DNA of 64,000 nucleotides from Flavobacterium sp. Root186 (lineage in GTDB: Bacteria; Bacteroidota; Bacteroidia; Flavobacteriales; Flavobacteriaceae): assembly GCF_001428525.1 (NCBI RefSeq), contig NZ_LMHW01000012.1, positions 62,114 through 126,113 of the forward strand. Direction: 5' to 3'. The translations under genes and the position numbers were made by a program. A model generated the notes under the pieces. It was not told the DNA's origin and made no database searches. It saw only the letters and a list, made by a program, of their open reading frames with translations. This document shows, one piece after another, positions 25,461-34,857 of this stretch (positions are counted from its first letter, which is position 1; each line of letters begins with the position of its first letter).

Positions 25461-28067
25461 TTGGCAGCTAAAGAGAAAGTAGTGAAGGAAACACCTTTAA
25501 TGAAACAGTACAACGAAATCAAGAGAAAATATCCTGATGCATGTCTGCTTTTCAGAGTAGGGGATTTTTATGAAACTTTTGGAGAAGATGCCATCAGAGC
25601 TTCTAAAATTCTTGGGATTACATTAACAAAAAGAGGCGCAGGGTCTGAAACAGAGACGGCTCTGGCGGGCTTTCCACACCATTCTATCAATACCTATTTG
25701 CCAAAATTGGTTAAAGCCGGACTTCGTGTTGCAATCTGCGATCAGCTTGAAGATCCTAAAATGACTAAAACTATTGTAAAACGAGGGGTTACAGAACTTG
25801 TAACTCCGGGAGTTTCTTTAAATGATGAGGTTTTACAATCTAAAACAAACAACTTTTTAGCATCTGTTTATTTTGCTAATAAAAATATCGGGATTTCATT
25901 TTTAGATGTTTCGACAGGAGAATTTCTTACCGCTCAGGGAAATGCCGAATACATAGATAAATTATTGCAGAATTTTAATCCAAGTGAGGTTCTTGTGCCT
26001 AAGAACTGCAAAAGTGATTTTAAAAACGCTTTTGGAGAAGATTTTCATAGTTTTTACCTTGAAGACTGGATTTACAAAGAAGATTATGCTTTAGAAACGC
26101 TGACCAAACATTTTCAAACTAATTCTTTAAAAGGTTTTGGTGTAGAAGAATTAAAAGAAGGAATTATTTCTGCCGGAGCAATCCTTTATTATTTATCAGA
26201 AACACAGCATAACAGAGTGCAGCATATTACCGCAATTCAGCGAATTGCCGAAGATGCTTATGTGTGGATGGATCGTTTTACGATTAGAAACTTAGAATTG
26301 TATCACAGCTATAATCCAAATGCAGTAACACTTTTAGATGTAATCGATAAAACGCTTTCGCCAATGGGCGGGCGTTTATTGAAACGCTGGCTGGCACTTC
26401 CGCTAAAAGACGGTAATAAAATAAAAGGACGTCATGATGTGGTTGCCTATTTGAAATCAAATCAGGATGTTTTACAAAATATTCAATATCAAATTAAGCA
26501 AATTTCAGATTTAGAGCGTTTGATTTCTAAAATTGCGGCAGGAAAAGTTTCTCCTCGTGAAATTGTTTATTTGAAAGAATCTCTGGATGCTATTATTCCA
26601 ATAAAAACATTAGCGCTCGAAAGTTCGCAGGAAGCTGTAAAGGTTATTGGAGACAGTCTGCATTCGTGTGATTTGTTACGTGAAAAAATTAAAAACACCT
26701 TAAATCAGGATGCGCCGGTTGCTATTTCAAAAGGAAATGCAATTGCAAGAGGAATTAATGAAGAATTAGATGAATTGAGAGCCATTTCTACATCTGGAAA
26801 AGAGTTCTTGGAAGGAATAGAAAGAAGAGAATCAGAACGCACAGGAATTTCATCTTTAAAAATATCATTCAATAATGTTTTTGGTTATTACATTGAAGTT
26901 CGAAACACACATAAAGATAAAGTTCCGGAAGAATGGATTCGTAAACAGACTTTAGTAAATGCAGAACGTTATATTACCGAAGAATTAAAGGAGTACGAAA
27001 CTAAAATTTTAGGAGCCGAAGAAAAAATTCATAAAATTGAATCGGAGCTTTTTGAACAGTTGGTTGCCTGGATTGCGACTTATATTAAACCTGTTCAAAT
27101 GAATGCTTATTTGGTGGCACAATTAGACTGTTTATGTTCGTTTACACAAATGGCTGTTGAGAATCAATATGTATGCCCCGAAATTGATGATACTTTTGAA
27201 TTAGATATTAAAAATGGAAGACACCCTGTGATTGAAAAACAATTGCCGGTTGGAACTCCTTATATTGCAAACGATGTTTTTCTTGATAGAGAAACACAGC
27301 AGATTATAATGATTACGGGACCTAACATGTCAGGTAAATCGGCAATTTTAAGACAAACAGCCTTGATTGTGCTTTTGGCTCAAATGGGAAGTTTTGTTCC
27401 GGCTGACAGCGTAAGAATGGGAGTTGTAGATAAAATCTTTACAAGAGTAGGTGCTTCTGATAATATCTCAATGGGAGAGTCGACTTTTATGGTTGAAATG
27501 AATGAAACTGCTTCAATCTTGAATAATATTTCAGATCGCAGCTTGGTTCTTTTGGATGAAATTGGAAGAGGAACGAGTACATACGACGGAATTTCCATTG
27601 CTTGGGCTATTGCTGAATTTTTGCACGAACATCCGTCAAAACCAAAAACGTTGTTTGCGACTCATTACCATGAATTGAATGAAATGACAGAATCGCTTTC
27701 CAGAATCCAAAATTATAATGTTGCAGTAAAAGAATTAAAAGATACGGTTCTTTTTGTTAGAAAGCTTGTAAAAGGCGGAAGTGAGCATAGTTTTGGAATT
27801 CACGTAGCAAAAATGGCCGGAATGCCGCAGATTGTAATTTTGAAAGCACAAAAGCTTTTAAAGAAATTAGAAAAAAATCATTCCAGCGATGCATTAAACG
27901 GAGTAAAATCGGCTAATGATGAAATGCAGATGAGTTTCTTTAATTTGGATGATCCTTTACTTGAAGAAATTAAAGAAGAGATCTTAAGTCTCGATATTAA
28001 TGCGATTACACCGGTTGAAGCATTGATGAAACTGAACGAAATAAAAAGAATGCTGGTCAAGAAATAA
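25461..28067 (+). CDS. mutS: DNA mismatch repair protein MutS (TTG start)
   Basis: 868 residues. Mismatch recognition uses the Phe-x-Glu motif in VGDFYETF (Phe36, Glu38). Connector, lever and clamp domains follow, then the ABC-type ATPase with Walker A GPNMSGKS at 620-627 and Walker [11 protein letters not shown] around Asp699; the helix-turn-helix end closes the protein. The start is a TTG at 25461: it adds [12 protein letters not shown] before Met14 (25500), a stretch I recall as conserved in flavobacterial MutS. It initiates mismatch repair together with MutL, which is not in this window. Confidence 0.95.
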   Translation: MAAKEKVVKETPLMKQYNEIKRKYPDACLLFRVGDFYETFGEDAIRASKILGITLTKRGAGSETETALAGFPHHSINTYLPKLVKAGLRVAICDQLEDPKMTKTIVKRGVTELVTPGVSLNDEVLQSKTNNFLASVYFANKNIGISFLDVSTGEFLTAQGNAEYIDKLLQNFNPSEVLVPKNCKSDFKNAFGEDFHSFYLEDWIYKEDYALETLTKHFQTNSLKGFGVEELKEGIISAGAILYYLSETQHNRVQHITAIQRIAEDAYVWMDRFTIRNLELYHSYNPNAVTLLDVIDKTLSPMGGRLLKRWLALPLKDGNKIKGRHDVVAYLKSNQDVLQNIQYQIKQISDLERLISKIAAGKVSPREIVYLKESLDAIIPIKTLALESSQEAVKVIGDSLHSCDLLREKIKNTLNQDAPVAISKGNAIARGINEELDELRAISTSGKEFLEGIERRESERTGISSLKISFNNVFGYYIEVRNTHKDKVPEEWIRKQTLVNAERYITEELKEYETKILGAEEKIHKIESELFEQLVAWIATYIKPVQMNAYLVAQLDCLCSFTQMAVENQYVCPEIDDTFELDIKNGRHPVIEKQLPVGTPYIANDVFLDRETQQIIMITGPNMSGKSAILRQTALIVLLAQMGSFVPADSVRMGVVDKIFTRVGASDNISMGESTFMVEMNETASILNNISDRSLVLLDEIGRGTSTYDGISIAWAIAEFLHEHPSKPKTLFATHYHELNEMTESLSRIQNYNVAVKELKDTVLFVRKLVKGGSEHSFGIHVAKMAGMPQIVILKAQKLLKKLEKNHSSDALNGVKSANDEMQMSFFNLDDPLLEEIKEEILSLDINAITPVEALMKLNEIKRMLVKK

Positions 28068-28144
28068 ATCGAAAAAAAAATCAAGTTTAAAGTTTAGGTT
28101 ATCAGAAAGTTATAAAATAAGTAAATATTTTTTTAAAAAAAGGC

Positions 28145-28174
28145 TTGTGTAATTGAATAAATGTCCTAAATTTG
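28145..28174 (+). promoter_or_regulatory. Promoter of the tRNA-Gly/tRNA-Leu unit
   Basis: TTG at 28145-28147, 19 bp, then TAAATTTG at 28167-28174: a perfect match to the flavobacterial consensus TTG-N17-23-TAnnTTTG. The first tRNA begins 55 bp downstream. Confidence 0.75.
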
Positions 28175-28228
28175 CACTCGCAATACAGAACAAGTCAGGT
28201 GTTGCAGTTCTTAATTAGAATTTGATAC

Positions 28229-28301
28229 GCGAAAATAGCTCAGTTGGTAGAGCGCGACCTTGCCAAGGTCGAGGTCGCGGGTTCGAGCCCCGTTTTTCGC
28301 T
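28229..28301 (+). tRNA. tRNA-Gly (anticodon GCC)
   Basis: A 73-base cloverleaf: acceptor GCGAAAA / TTTTCGC, D arm with AGTTGGTA loop, anticodon stem CGACC / GGTCG with loop TTGCCAA (anticodon GCC), and T arm GCGGG-TTCGAGC-CCCGT (final pair G-T). Discriminator T fits glycine. CCA is not encoded. Confidence 0.95.
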
Positions 28302-28314
28302 CAAAACCATATAA

Positions 28315-28327
28315 TGCTCGGATGGTG
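28315..28327 (+). repeat. 13-bp copy of the tRNA-Leu 5' end
   Basis: The sequence TGCTCGGATGGTG here is identical to 28382-28394, which covers the base before tRNA-Leu and its first 12 bases. It lies between the two tRNA genes and is not part of a foldable tRNA. Confidence 0.6.
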
Positions 28328-28382
28328 TTGTGTTTAATTAATTTTTTTAAAAATTAGCTAAAAAACATTTAAAAGCTTAATT

Positions 28383-28468
28383 GCTCGGATGGTGAAATTG
28401 GTAGACACGCTGGACTTAAAATCCAGTGAACAGCAATGTTCGTGCGGGTTCAAGTCCCGCTCTGAGTA
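28383..28468 (+). tRNA. tRNA-Leu (anticodon TAA)
   Basis: An 86-base class II tRNA: acceptor GCTCGGA / TCTGAGT (with two G-T pairs), anticodon stem TGGAC region with loop CTTAAAA (anticodon TAA), a long variable arm (GAACAGCAATGTTC), and T arm GCGGG-TTCAAGT-CCCGC. Discriminator A fits leucine. Followed by a strong terminator. Confidence 0.95.
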
Positions 28469-28470
28469 CT

Positions 28471-28502
28471 AAAGCCTCTTCTTTTGAAGAGGCTTTTTTT
28501 AT
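28471..28502 (+). terminator. Terminator of the tRNA unit
   Basis: Perfect stem AAAGCCTCTTC / GAAGAGGCTTT followed by T-run. Confidence 0.92.
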
Positions 28503-28588
28503 TGGGTAAATTCTTTAAATGCGCTAACGCGCTGAAATTCTAAGGTTCGGAGAATCTGAATCAATAATCTAAAATCAACAATCAAAAT

Positions 28589-28969
28589 ATGGGTGCTTTT
28601 GTAATTAGCAGGCGATTTAATGATGAATATAAGTTTGTATTTACTTCCAGAAAAGGGAAGGTGATTTTTACAAGTTTAAGTTATGAGTTGAGATTTGAGT
28701 GTGAGGAGGATATTGAAAGATTTAAGAAAACAATTGAGCTTTCTAAATTTTTGAAATTTAAAGGTTCTGGAGGAAAGTATTTTTTTAAATTGATGTTAGA
28801 TGGTGTTCACTTTGCAACAAGTCGAAAATACACTACAGAATTGCTTTTGCAAAAGGGAATAAAAGAAATTGTGACTTATGCTTCGAAAGCTGAAATTTTG
28901 GATTTCTCATCAACTGAATCGATTTTTGGGGATGAAGAGGTTTCTGTTGAAGAGGAAGTAGAAGATTAG
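28589..28969 (+). CDS. YegP-like (DUF1508/UPF0339) small protein
   Basis: 126 residues with two YegP-like units: FVISRRFNDEYKFVFTSRKGKVIFTS at the start and KYFFKLMLDGVHFATSRKYTTELLLQKGI after residue 60, then an acidic tail (VSVEEEVED). The family has no known biochemical activity. The fit is by pattern only, and the second unit is weaker. It stands alone after the tRNAs; an AATCAA-type periodic tract precedes the ATG. Confidence 0.6.
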   Translation: MGAFVISRRFNDEYKFVFTSRKGKVIFTSLSYELRFECEEDIERFKKTIELSKFLKFKGSGGKYFFKLMLDGVHFATSRKYTTELLLQKGIKEIVTYASKAEILDFSSTESIFGDEEVSVEEEVED

Positions 28970-28977
28970 ATAAAAAG

Positions 28978-29057
28978 AAATTCCAATATTTTAAAATTCC
29001 AAATTCCAATGTGTATAATGCATTGTTGGGATTTGGGATTTTAAATATTGGAATTTT
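28978..29057. repeat. ATTCCAA-type inverted tract
   Basis: Left arm 28978-29011 (AATTCCAATATTTTAAAATT...) and right arm 29021-29057 are imperfectly complementary over about 34 bp with a 9-bp loop. The same ATTCCAAATTCC unit pair recurs at about 34794-34812. Confidence 0.65.
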
Positions 29058-29074
29058 ATTCTGTTAATTTTTGA

Positions 29075-29107
29075 GCAAAAAAAAACCATCGATTTCGATG
29101 GTTTTAA
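29075..29107 (-). terminator. Terminator of the small lipoprotein gene
   Basis: AAAACCATCGA (29082-29092) and TCGATGGTTTT (29095-29105); on the minus strand it is followed by a T-run. Confidence 0.88.
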
Positions 29108-29130
29108 AATCTTTAGAATTTAGGTTCTAA

Positions 29131-29355
29131 TTATTTTTTTACTTCTTTAGCAGCTTCTTCTACTTTAGCAGCAGCAGAATCAACTTTAGTAGCAGCTGAG
29201 TCAACAGTTGCAGCAGCAGAATCAACTACAGCAGCAGCAGAATCAACAGCAACAGCAGTAGAATCTACAGTTTCAGTAGCTGCAGCGTCAGCTTTTTTAC
29301 AAGATACAACAGTTAAAACAGCAACAACAGCTAAACTTAAAAATACTTTTTTCAT
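29131..29355 (-). CDS. Small lipoprotein with VDSAAA heptad repeats
   Basis: 74 residues. A lipoprotein signal ends in VVSC with Cys19. The mature part consists of six seven-residue units close to V-D-S-A-A-A-x, then a Lys/Glu tail (VEEAAKEVKK). With hydrophobic Val and Ala at regular heptad positions it should form an alpha-helical coiled coil, reminiscent of Lpp-like or periplasmic helical lipoproteins; no homology to Lpp is claimed. TATCTTTG on the minus strand (29393-29400) is a good -7 box. Confidence 0.75.
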   Translation of the reverse strand: MKKVFLSLAVVAVLTVVSCKKADAAATETVDSTAVAVDSAAAVVDSAAATVDSAATKVDSAAAKVEEAAKEVKK

Positions 29356-29392
29356 CTTACTTTATTATAAAAGGTTAATTATTAATTCGTGG

Positions 29393-29400
29393 CAAAGATA
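29393..29400 (-). promoter_or_regulatory. -7 promoter element of the heptad lipoprotein gene
   Basis: TATCTTTG on the minus strand, 37 bp before the ATG. No TTG at the usual -33 distance. The rest of the 344-bp gap to 29699 is very AT-rich and I see no other signal or gene in it. Confidence 0.5.
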
Positions 29401-29699
29401 TAAATTTTTTAATATGTAAAATATTTTTTCACTTTTTTTTTAAAATATTTTCCTAGCTCACGTTTATCTTATTTATCAAAGAATATGCCAAAATTATAAA
29501 ATTATCTTAAATTATTTAATATTTTGTATAAATAATTTTTTATTGAAAATTCTACGGTCGAATTGGCTATTTCATTTCTCTTAATTGCAGTTTATTTTGC
29601 TTTTTAAGGATTATTGTGTTTGTGCTTACAATGAAAAACGCCTGCTTTTAATTCGTTTCTCTCAAATAATCGTTCAGAAAATTTGATTTGAATCTGGAC

Positions 29700-30932
29700 T
29701 TACTTGGAAACAATTCTCATAATAGCATTTGTGGCTCCTTTGTTTTCCTGAATGAAAGATTCGCAAATTTGGCTTTTTTCTTTAAGAAATGTTTGATCAG
29801 TCAGTAAACGATTTAAAATTTCTTTTAATTCAGAAATGTTTGAAATGGGTATGCATCCGCCAAGTTCAACTAAAGAAACAGCTTCTGCAAAATTAGAATA
29901 ATTAGGCCCAATTACAATTGGAATTCCAAATGTTGCGGGTTCTAAAATGTTATGAATTCCCGGGTTTCCAAAACCTCCTCCCACATACGCGATCGTTCCA
30001 TAGCTGTATATTTTTGTTAAAATTCCGATGGTGTCAATTATAAAAACATTATAATTCGATAAATCTTTGTTTTCTTTTTCAGAAAATAAAACTGTCGATT
30101 TTGTAATTTGGGATTTAAGATTTGTAATTTGATCTGTTTTTATGTTATGCGGAGCAATAATAAATTTTACATTTTCTGGCGCCCGATTGATGTATTCAGC
30201 AATTAAAGCTTCATCCTTTGGCCATGAACTTCCAATAACTATCGTTTGTTGGTTATTCTTGAAATTTTCGATATAATCAAGTGTATTGTTTCTTTCTAAA
30301 ATCGCAGCAACTCTGTCAAAACGTGTATCGCCTGAAACAATTACGTTTTTAAAACCAATTGCTTCAATTTTTTGTTTAGAACTTTCATTCTGCACGAAGA
30401 AATAAGTGAATGCTTTTAGTGCTTTTCTGTAAAATCCTCCATACCATTTAAAAAACATCTGGCTGTCTCTGAAAATTCCGGAAATTAAATAAGTTGGAGT
30501 TTTGCTTTTTTCTAATTCTTTTAAATAGTTTAACCAAAATTCATATTTAATGAAAAAAACAAATTCAGGATGTGCCAATTTTAAAAATCTTTTAGCATTG
30601 CTTTTTGTATCCAAAGGCAGATAAATTGTAACATCAGCAACTGTGTTGTTTTTACGCACTTCGTATCCGGAAGGGGAAAAAAAGGTTACAATGATTTTAT
30701 GCAAAGGATATCTTTCTTTGATTTTTTCTATTACAGGAAGCCCTTGCTCGTATTCGCCAAGTGAAGCAGAGTGAAACCAAATGGTTTTGTCTTCGGCTTT
30801 TATTTTTTCTTCTAAAATTGAAAATACATTTTTTCGCCCTTCAACAAAAAGCTTAATTTTCGGACTAAAAAGTGCGACTATTTTAAGAAAAAACGCTGCT
30901 AAAGAAACAGCTAAATTGTATAAAAAAAGCAT
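29700..30932 (-). CDS. waaA: 3-deoxy-D-manno-octulosonic acid (Kdo) transferase
   Basis: Membrane-associated GT30 enzyme that adds Kdo to lipid A precursor. 410 residues with an N-terminal membrane segment (residues 1-20), the WFHSASLGEYEQGLP motif that carries the catalytic Glu, VTFFSPSGYE, the KYEFW segment, and the C-terminal domain with AYVGGGFGNPGIHNILEPATFGIPIVIGP. The order and motifs are diagnostic. It is divergent from the DegT aminotransferase and galE, so this is an envelope-sugar region. Confidence 0.94.
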   Translation of the reverse strand: MLFLYNLAVSLAAFFLKIVALFSPKIKLFVEGRKNVFSILEEKIKAEDKTIWFHSASLGEYEQGLPVIEKIKERYPLHKIIVTFFSPSGYEVRKNNTVADVTIYLPLDTKSNAKRFLKLAHPEFVFFIKYEFWLNYLKELEKSKTPTYLISGIFRDSQMFFKWYGGFYRKALKAFTYFFVQNESSKQKIEAIGFKNVIVSGDTRFDRVAAILERNNTLDYIENFKNNQQTIVIGSSWPKDEALIAEYINRAPENVKFIIAPHNIKTDQITNLKSQITKSTVLFSEKENKDLSNYNVFIIDTIGILTKIYSYGTIAYVGGGFGNPGIHNILEPATFGIPIVIGPNYSNFAEAVSLVELGGCIPISNISELKEILNRLLTDQTFLKEKSQICESFIQENKGATNAIMRIVSK

Positions 30933-31065
30933 GTAGTAATTTTTGCAGCTAAATTACATTTCTTTCGTTTATTTTCATTGGTTTGAAGGTATTAATAACT
31001 ATTTTTGTTCCTTCTTTCTGACATTCTGGTTTAATAGAAAGGCTTTTTAAAATAAAATATCGAAA

Positions 31066-32199
31066 ATGAAAAAAATACAAATGGTTGACTTAAAAAGTCA
31101 ATATGAAAAAATAAAAACGACTGTAGATGCTTCAATTCAAGAGGTTTTAGATACAAATACTTATATTAACGGACCTCTAGTTCATCAGTTTCAAAAGAAT
31201 CTTGAAGACTATTTAGGGGCAAAACATGTAATTCCGTGTGCAAATGGAACTGATGCTTTGCAAATTGCAATGATGGGGCTGGATTTAAAACCAGGTGATG
31301 AAGTTATTACTGCCGATTTTACTTTTGCAGCAACGGTTGAGGTGATTGCATTGTTACAATTAACTCCGGTTTTAGTTGATGTTGATCTGCATAATATGAA
31401 CATCGACATTGATGCAGTTAAAAAAGCAATTACGCCAAAAACGAAAGCAATTGTTCCGGTACATTTGTTCGGACGTGCTGCAAACATGGATGCAATTATG
31501 GAAATTGCAGCCGAACATAATTTATATGTAATAGAAGATAATGCACAAGCAATTGGTGCTGATTATATTTCAAAATCTGGAACAAAAAGTAAAGTTGGTG
31601 TTATTGGTCACGTTGCGGCAACTTCGTTTTTCCCTTCTAAAAACTTAGGTTGTTACGGAGATGGTGGAGCAATTTTTACAAATGATGATAAATTAGCGCA
31701 CGTTATCCGCGGAATCGTAAATCACGGAATGTACGAGCGTTACCACCACGATGTTGTGGGAGTAAATTCACGTTTAGACAGCATTCAGGCAGGAGTTTTA
31801 AATGCAAAACTACCTTTGTTAGACGAGTATAATAAAGCACGTCGCTTAGCGGCAACAAAATACAATGCGGCATTGGCTGGAAATAAACATATTGTTACAC
31901 CAGAATTTGATGCAAATGAAAACGATCATGTTTTTCATCAATATGTTTTAAGAATCTTAGATGCTGACAGAAATGCTTTAATGCAGCATTTATTAGATAA
32001 AGGAATTCCATGTGCAATTTATTATCCAATTCCATTGCATTCTCAAAAAGCATATTTAGATCCTCGTTATAAAGAAGAGCAATTCCCGATTACTAATCAA
32101 TTAGTGCAGGAAGTAATTGCTTTGCCAATGCATACAGAACTTGACGACGAGCAGATTAAATTTATAACAGATTCTGTTTTAGAATTTTTGAATAAATAA
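31066..32199 (+). CDS. DegT/DnrJ/EryC1/StrS-family sugar aminotransferase
   Basis: 377 residues of the PLP-dependent sugar aminotransferase family. Visible are ANGTDAL (62-ish, cofactor phosphate), VEDNAQAIGA, and the Schiff-base lysine Lys202 in SFFPSKNLGCYGDGG. It transfers an amino group to a nucleotide-linked keto sugar for surface polysaccharide; which one is unclear. It is 36 bp upstream of galE and almost certainly co-transcribed. Confidence 0.9.
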   Translation: MKKIQMVDLKSQYEKIKTTVDASIQEVLDTNTYINGPLVHQFQKNLEDYLGAKHVIPCANGTDALQIAMMGLDLKPGDEVITADFTFAATVEVIALLQLTPVLVDVDLHNMNIDIDAVKKAITPKTKAIVPVHLFGRAANMDAIMEIAAEHNLYVIEDNAQAIGADYISKSGTKSKVGVIGHVAATSFFPSKNLGCYGDGGAIFTNDDKLAHVIRGIVNHGMYERYHHDVVGVNSRLDSIQAGVLNAKLPLLDEYNKARRLAATKYNAALAGNKHIVTPEFDANENDHVFHQYVLRILDADRNALMQHLLDKGIPCAIYYPIPLHSQKAYLDPRYKEEQFPITNQLVQEVIALPMHTELDDEQIKFITDSVLEFLNK

Positions 32200-32235
32200 T
32201 TACAGCCAAAAATAACCACATAAACAACCAAATAA

Positions 32236-33249
32236 ATGAAAGTATTAGTAACAGGAGGGTTAGGATTTATAGGTTCTCACACCGTAGTCGAATTGCAAAA
32301 TGAAGGCTTTGAAGTTGTGATAATTGATAATCTTTCAAACTCTTCAGAAGATGTTTTAAAAGGAATTACAGCCATTACGGGAAAAACGCCTTTATTCGAA
32401 AAAATTGATTTAAGAGAAAAAAGTGCCGTTCGGGATTTCTTTAAAAAACATAATGATGTTACTGGGGTAATTCATTTTGCTGCTTCAAAAGCAGTTGGTG
32501 AAAGTGTTGAACAGCCTTTGTTGTATTACGAAAACAACATCAGCAGTTTAGTTTATCTTTTGCAGGAATTACAGCAAAAACCTGAGGCTAGTTTTATTTT
32601 CAGTTCGTCTTGTACAGTTTACGGTCAAGCCGAGAAAATGCCAATTACAGAAGATGCTCCGGTTCAAACTGCAATGTCTCCTTATGGAAACACCAAACAA
32701 ATTGGAGAAGAAATTATTGCAGATACAGCAAAAGTAACGAATATTAGCGCGATTTTATTGCGTTATTTTAATCCGGTTGGAGCGCATTCTTCAACTGAAA
32801 TTGGCGAATTACCATTAGGGGTTCCTCAAAACTTAGTGCCTTTTATTACACAGACAGGAGTAGGATTACGTCAGGAATTATCAGTTTTCGGAAATGATTA
32901 CCCAACGCCAGACGGAACTGCAATTCGTGATTATATTCACGTTGTCGATTTAGCAAAAGCGCACGTAATTGCGTTACAACGTTTATTCAATAAAAAAAAC
33001 TTGCAAAAAGTGGAAACTTTTAATTTAGGAACCGGAAAAGGAAGTTCAGTTTTGGAAGTGATTCATAGTTTCGAAAAAGTAAGCGATAAAAAATTACCAT
33101 ATATAATTAAACCTCGTCGCGAAGGGGATATTACAGAAGCTTACGCAAACACGGACAAAGCAAACAATGTTTTAGGCTGGAAAGCAGAATTAAGTTTAGA
33201 CGAAGCAATGGCAAGTGCCTGGAAATGGGAACAGAAAGTTCGTTCTTAA
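32236..33249 (+). CDS. galE: UDP-glucose 4-epimerase
   Basis: SDR-family enzyme that interconverts UDP-glucose and UDP-galactose. 337 residues: NAD-binding GGLGFIGSH near residue 7, FSSSCTVYG, the catalytic Tyr-x-x-x-Lys in SPYGNTKQ, and RYFNPVGAHSSTEIGE. The length and C-terminal GWKAELSLDEAM segment are typical. Together with the upstream aminotransferase it supplies sugars for the cell surface. A bidirectional terminator separates it from convergent fabD. Confidence 0.94.
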   Translation: MKVLVTGGLGFIGSHTVVELQNEGFEVVIIDNLSNSSEDVLKGITAITGKTPLFEKIDLREKSAVRDFFKKHNDVTGVIHFAASKAVGESVEQPLLYYENNISSLVYLLQELQQKPEASFIFSSSCTVYGQAEKMPITEDAPVQTAMSPYGNTKQIGEEIIADTAKVTNISAILLRYFNPVGAHSSTEIGELPLGVPQNLVPFITQTGVGLRQELSVFGNDYPTPDGTAIRDYIHVVDLAKAHVIALQRLFNKKNLQKVETFNLGTGKGSSVLEVIHSFEKVSDKKLPYIIKPRREGDITEAYANTDKANNVLGWKAELSLDEAMASAWKWEQKVRS

Positions 33250-33250
33250 T

Positions 33251-33371
33251 TAGTTTTCAGTTTTCAGTCGCAGTTTTCAGTTACTTGCGATATAAATAAT
33301 AAAAATCCCAAATGATTATCATTTGGGATTTTTTTATGTTAGTTTTTCGACTGAAAACTGAATACTAATTA
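33251..33371. repeat. AGTTTTC-type tract pair around the galE/fabD terminator
   Basis: Left tract 33251-33282 (units AGTTTTCAG) directly follows the galE stop. The inverted right tract 33348-33371 (ACTGAAAACTGAATACT) ends at the fabD stop. Confidence 0.6.
33301..33335. terminator. Bidirectional terminator between galE and fabD
   Basis: AATCCCAAATGAT / ATCATTTGGGATT forms a 12-13 bp stem with A-run before and T-run after. Confidence 0.9.
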
Positions 33372-34244
33372 AGCATTCGCAGTAACCGCTTCTTTATCAA
33401 TTTTATTAATCAAACCAGCTAACACTTTCCCTGGGCCAACTTCAGTAAATAAAGTAGCACCGTCAGCGATCATTTGCTGTACAGACTGTGTCCATTTTAC
33501 CGGAGCAGTCAATTGAATAATCAAGTTCTTTTTGATTTCGTTTGCATCAGAAACCGCATTTGCAGTTACGTTTTGATATACTGGGCAGATAGGAGTAGAG
33601 AATGTAGTTGCTTCAATCGCTGCCGCTAATTCTTCTCTTGCCGGTTCCATCATTGGAGAGTGAAATGCACCTCCAACAGGTAAAATTAAAGCGCGTTTTG
33701 CTCCAGCAGCTTTCATCGCTTCACAAGCTTTTTCAACAGCTGAAGTTTCTCCTGAAATAACTAATTGCCCTGGGCAGTTATAATTTGCTGCAACCACAAC
33801 ACCGTCGATAGAAGCGCAAACTTCTTCCACAATATTATCAGCTAAACCTAAAACGGCAGCCATTGTAGATGGAGTAATTTCGCAGGCTTTTTGCATTGCA
33901 AGAGCACGTTGAGAAACTAATTTAAGGCCATCTTCAAAAGATAAAGTTCCGTTGGCAACCAAAGCTGAAAATTCACCCAAAGAATGTCCTGCAACCATTT
34001 CTGGTTTAAAATCTTCGCCTAAAGTTTTAGCTAAAATAACAGAATGTAAAAATACTGCCGGCTGTGTAACTTTAGTTTCTTTTAGTTCTTCGGCTGTGCC
34101 TTCGAACATGATATCTGTAATTCTAAAACCTAAAATTTCATTGGCTTTTTCGAATAATTCTTTGGCTAAAGCCGAGTTTTCATATAGGTCTTTACCCATT
34201 CCTGTAAACTGTGCGCCCTGACCTGGAAATACGTATGCTTTCAT
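33369..34244 (-). CDS. fabD: Malonyl-CoA:ACP transacylase
   Basis: Loads malonyl units onto acyl carrier protein for fatty-acid synthesis. 291 residues: FPGQGAQ near the start, the nucleophile Ser88 in GHSLGEF, the second catalytic residue His in GGAFHSPMM (about 197), and the C-terminal EVGPGKVLAGL. The length is typical of a stand-alone FabD. TACTTTTG on the minus strand (34301-34308) is a candidate -7 box in the 72-bp gap after the DUF983 gene. Confidence 0.95.
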   Translation of the reverse strand: MKAYVFPGQGAQFTGMGKDLYENSALAKELFEKANEILGFRITDIMFEGTAEELKETKVTQPAVFLHSVILAKTLGEDFKPEMVAGHSLGEFSALVANGTLSFEDGLKLVSQRALAMQKACEITPSTMAAVLGLADNIVEEVCASIDGVVVAANYNCPGQLVISGETSAVEKACEAMKAAGAKRALILPVGGAFHSPMMEPAREELAAAIEATTFSTPICPVYQNVTANAVSDANEIKKNLIIQLTAPVKWTQSVQQMIADGATLFTEVGPGKVLAGLINKIDKEAVTANA

Positions 34245-34316
34245 TTGTCTAATTTAATTTTTACTTTTTTTAAAATTGAAAATTAGTTTCAATTGGAAGG
34301 CAAAAGTACTATTTTT

Positions 34317-34679
34317 TTATTTCGTATAATCCTTAAACATGTAAATCCATGCTAATCTTGAAAATCTAAGATTGAAAGAAGTAAGTAAAGTAATGACAAC
34401 AGCGATGATTGGAATAATTCTTAAATCGAAATTTGTCTCAAAGAAAAACTGCGCAACACAATACGTAGCAATTCCCTGAGCGACTGTTAATCCGTAGTTT
34501 ACATACATAGCGCCAAAGAAATACCCAGGTTCTTTTTGGAATTTGTAATTACAATGACTGCAGTATTCATTCATTTTTGGAAGACCGAAACTTAAAAAAA
34601 TACTTTTGTCTGTAAATACTTTTCCTTTATGACAAACAGGACATTCGTTGCTTAAAATATGAGTTAATGAATTTGACAT
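34317..34679 (-). CDS. DUF983 membrane protein
   Basis: 120 residues: an N-terminal zinc-ribbon-like part with two CxxC pairs (NECPVCHKGK and EYCSHCNYKF), then a YFFGAMYVNYG segment and two hydrophobic helices. This matches the DUF983 family, which has no assigned function. TACCTTTG on the minus strand (34703-34710) lies 24 bp before its start and is a good -7 box. On the same strand upstream of fabD. Confidence 0.85.
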   Translation of the reverse strand: MSNSLTHILSNECPVCHKGKVFTDKSIFLSFGLPKMNEYCSHCNYKFQKEPGYFFGAMYVNYGLTVAQGIATYCVAQFFFETNFDLRIIPIIAVVITLLTSFNLRFSRLAWIYMFKDYTK

Positions 34680-34857
34680 GACTTTGATGTTTTTTATTTA
34701 TACAAAGGTAATTCAGAGCAGAATAAAAGCCTTTTTAGTATCTTCGCTTATTCTAGCACAATAAAGACATTTTGAACTGAACTCCCAAAATTTAAATTCC
34801 AAATTCCAAATCGAAGAATCGTATTCTGTAATCAAAAAAAATAAATATTATCTGTTT

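Noticed and set aside
28200..28500. Integrated element at the tRNA genes
   Set aside because: No integrase or foreign genes follow; only the short 13-bp duplication remains.
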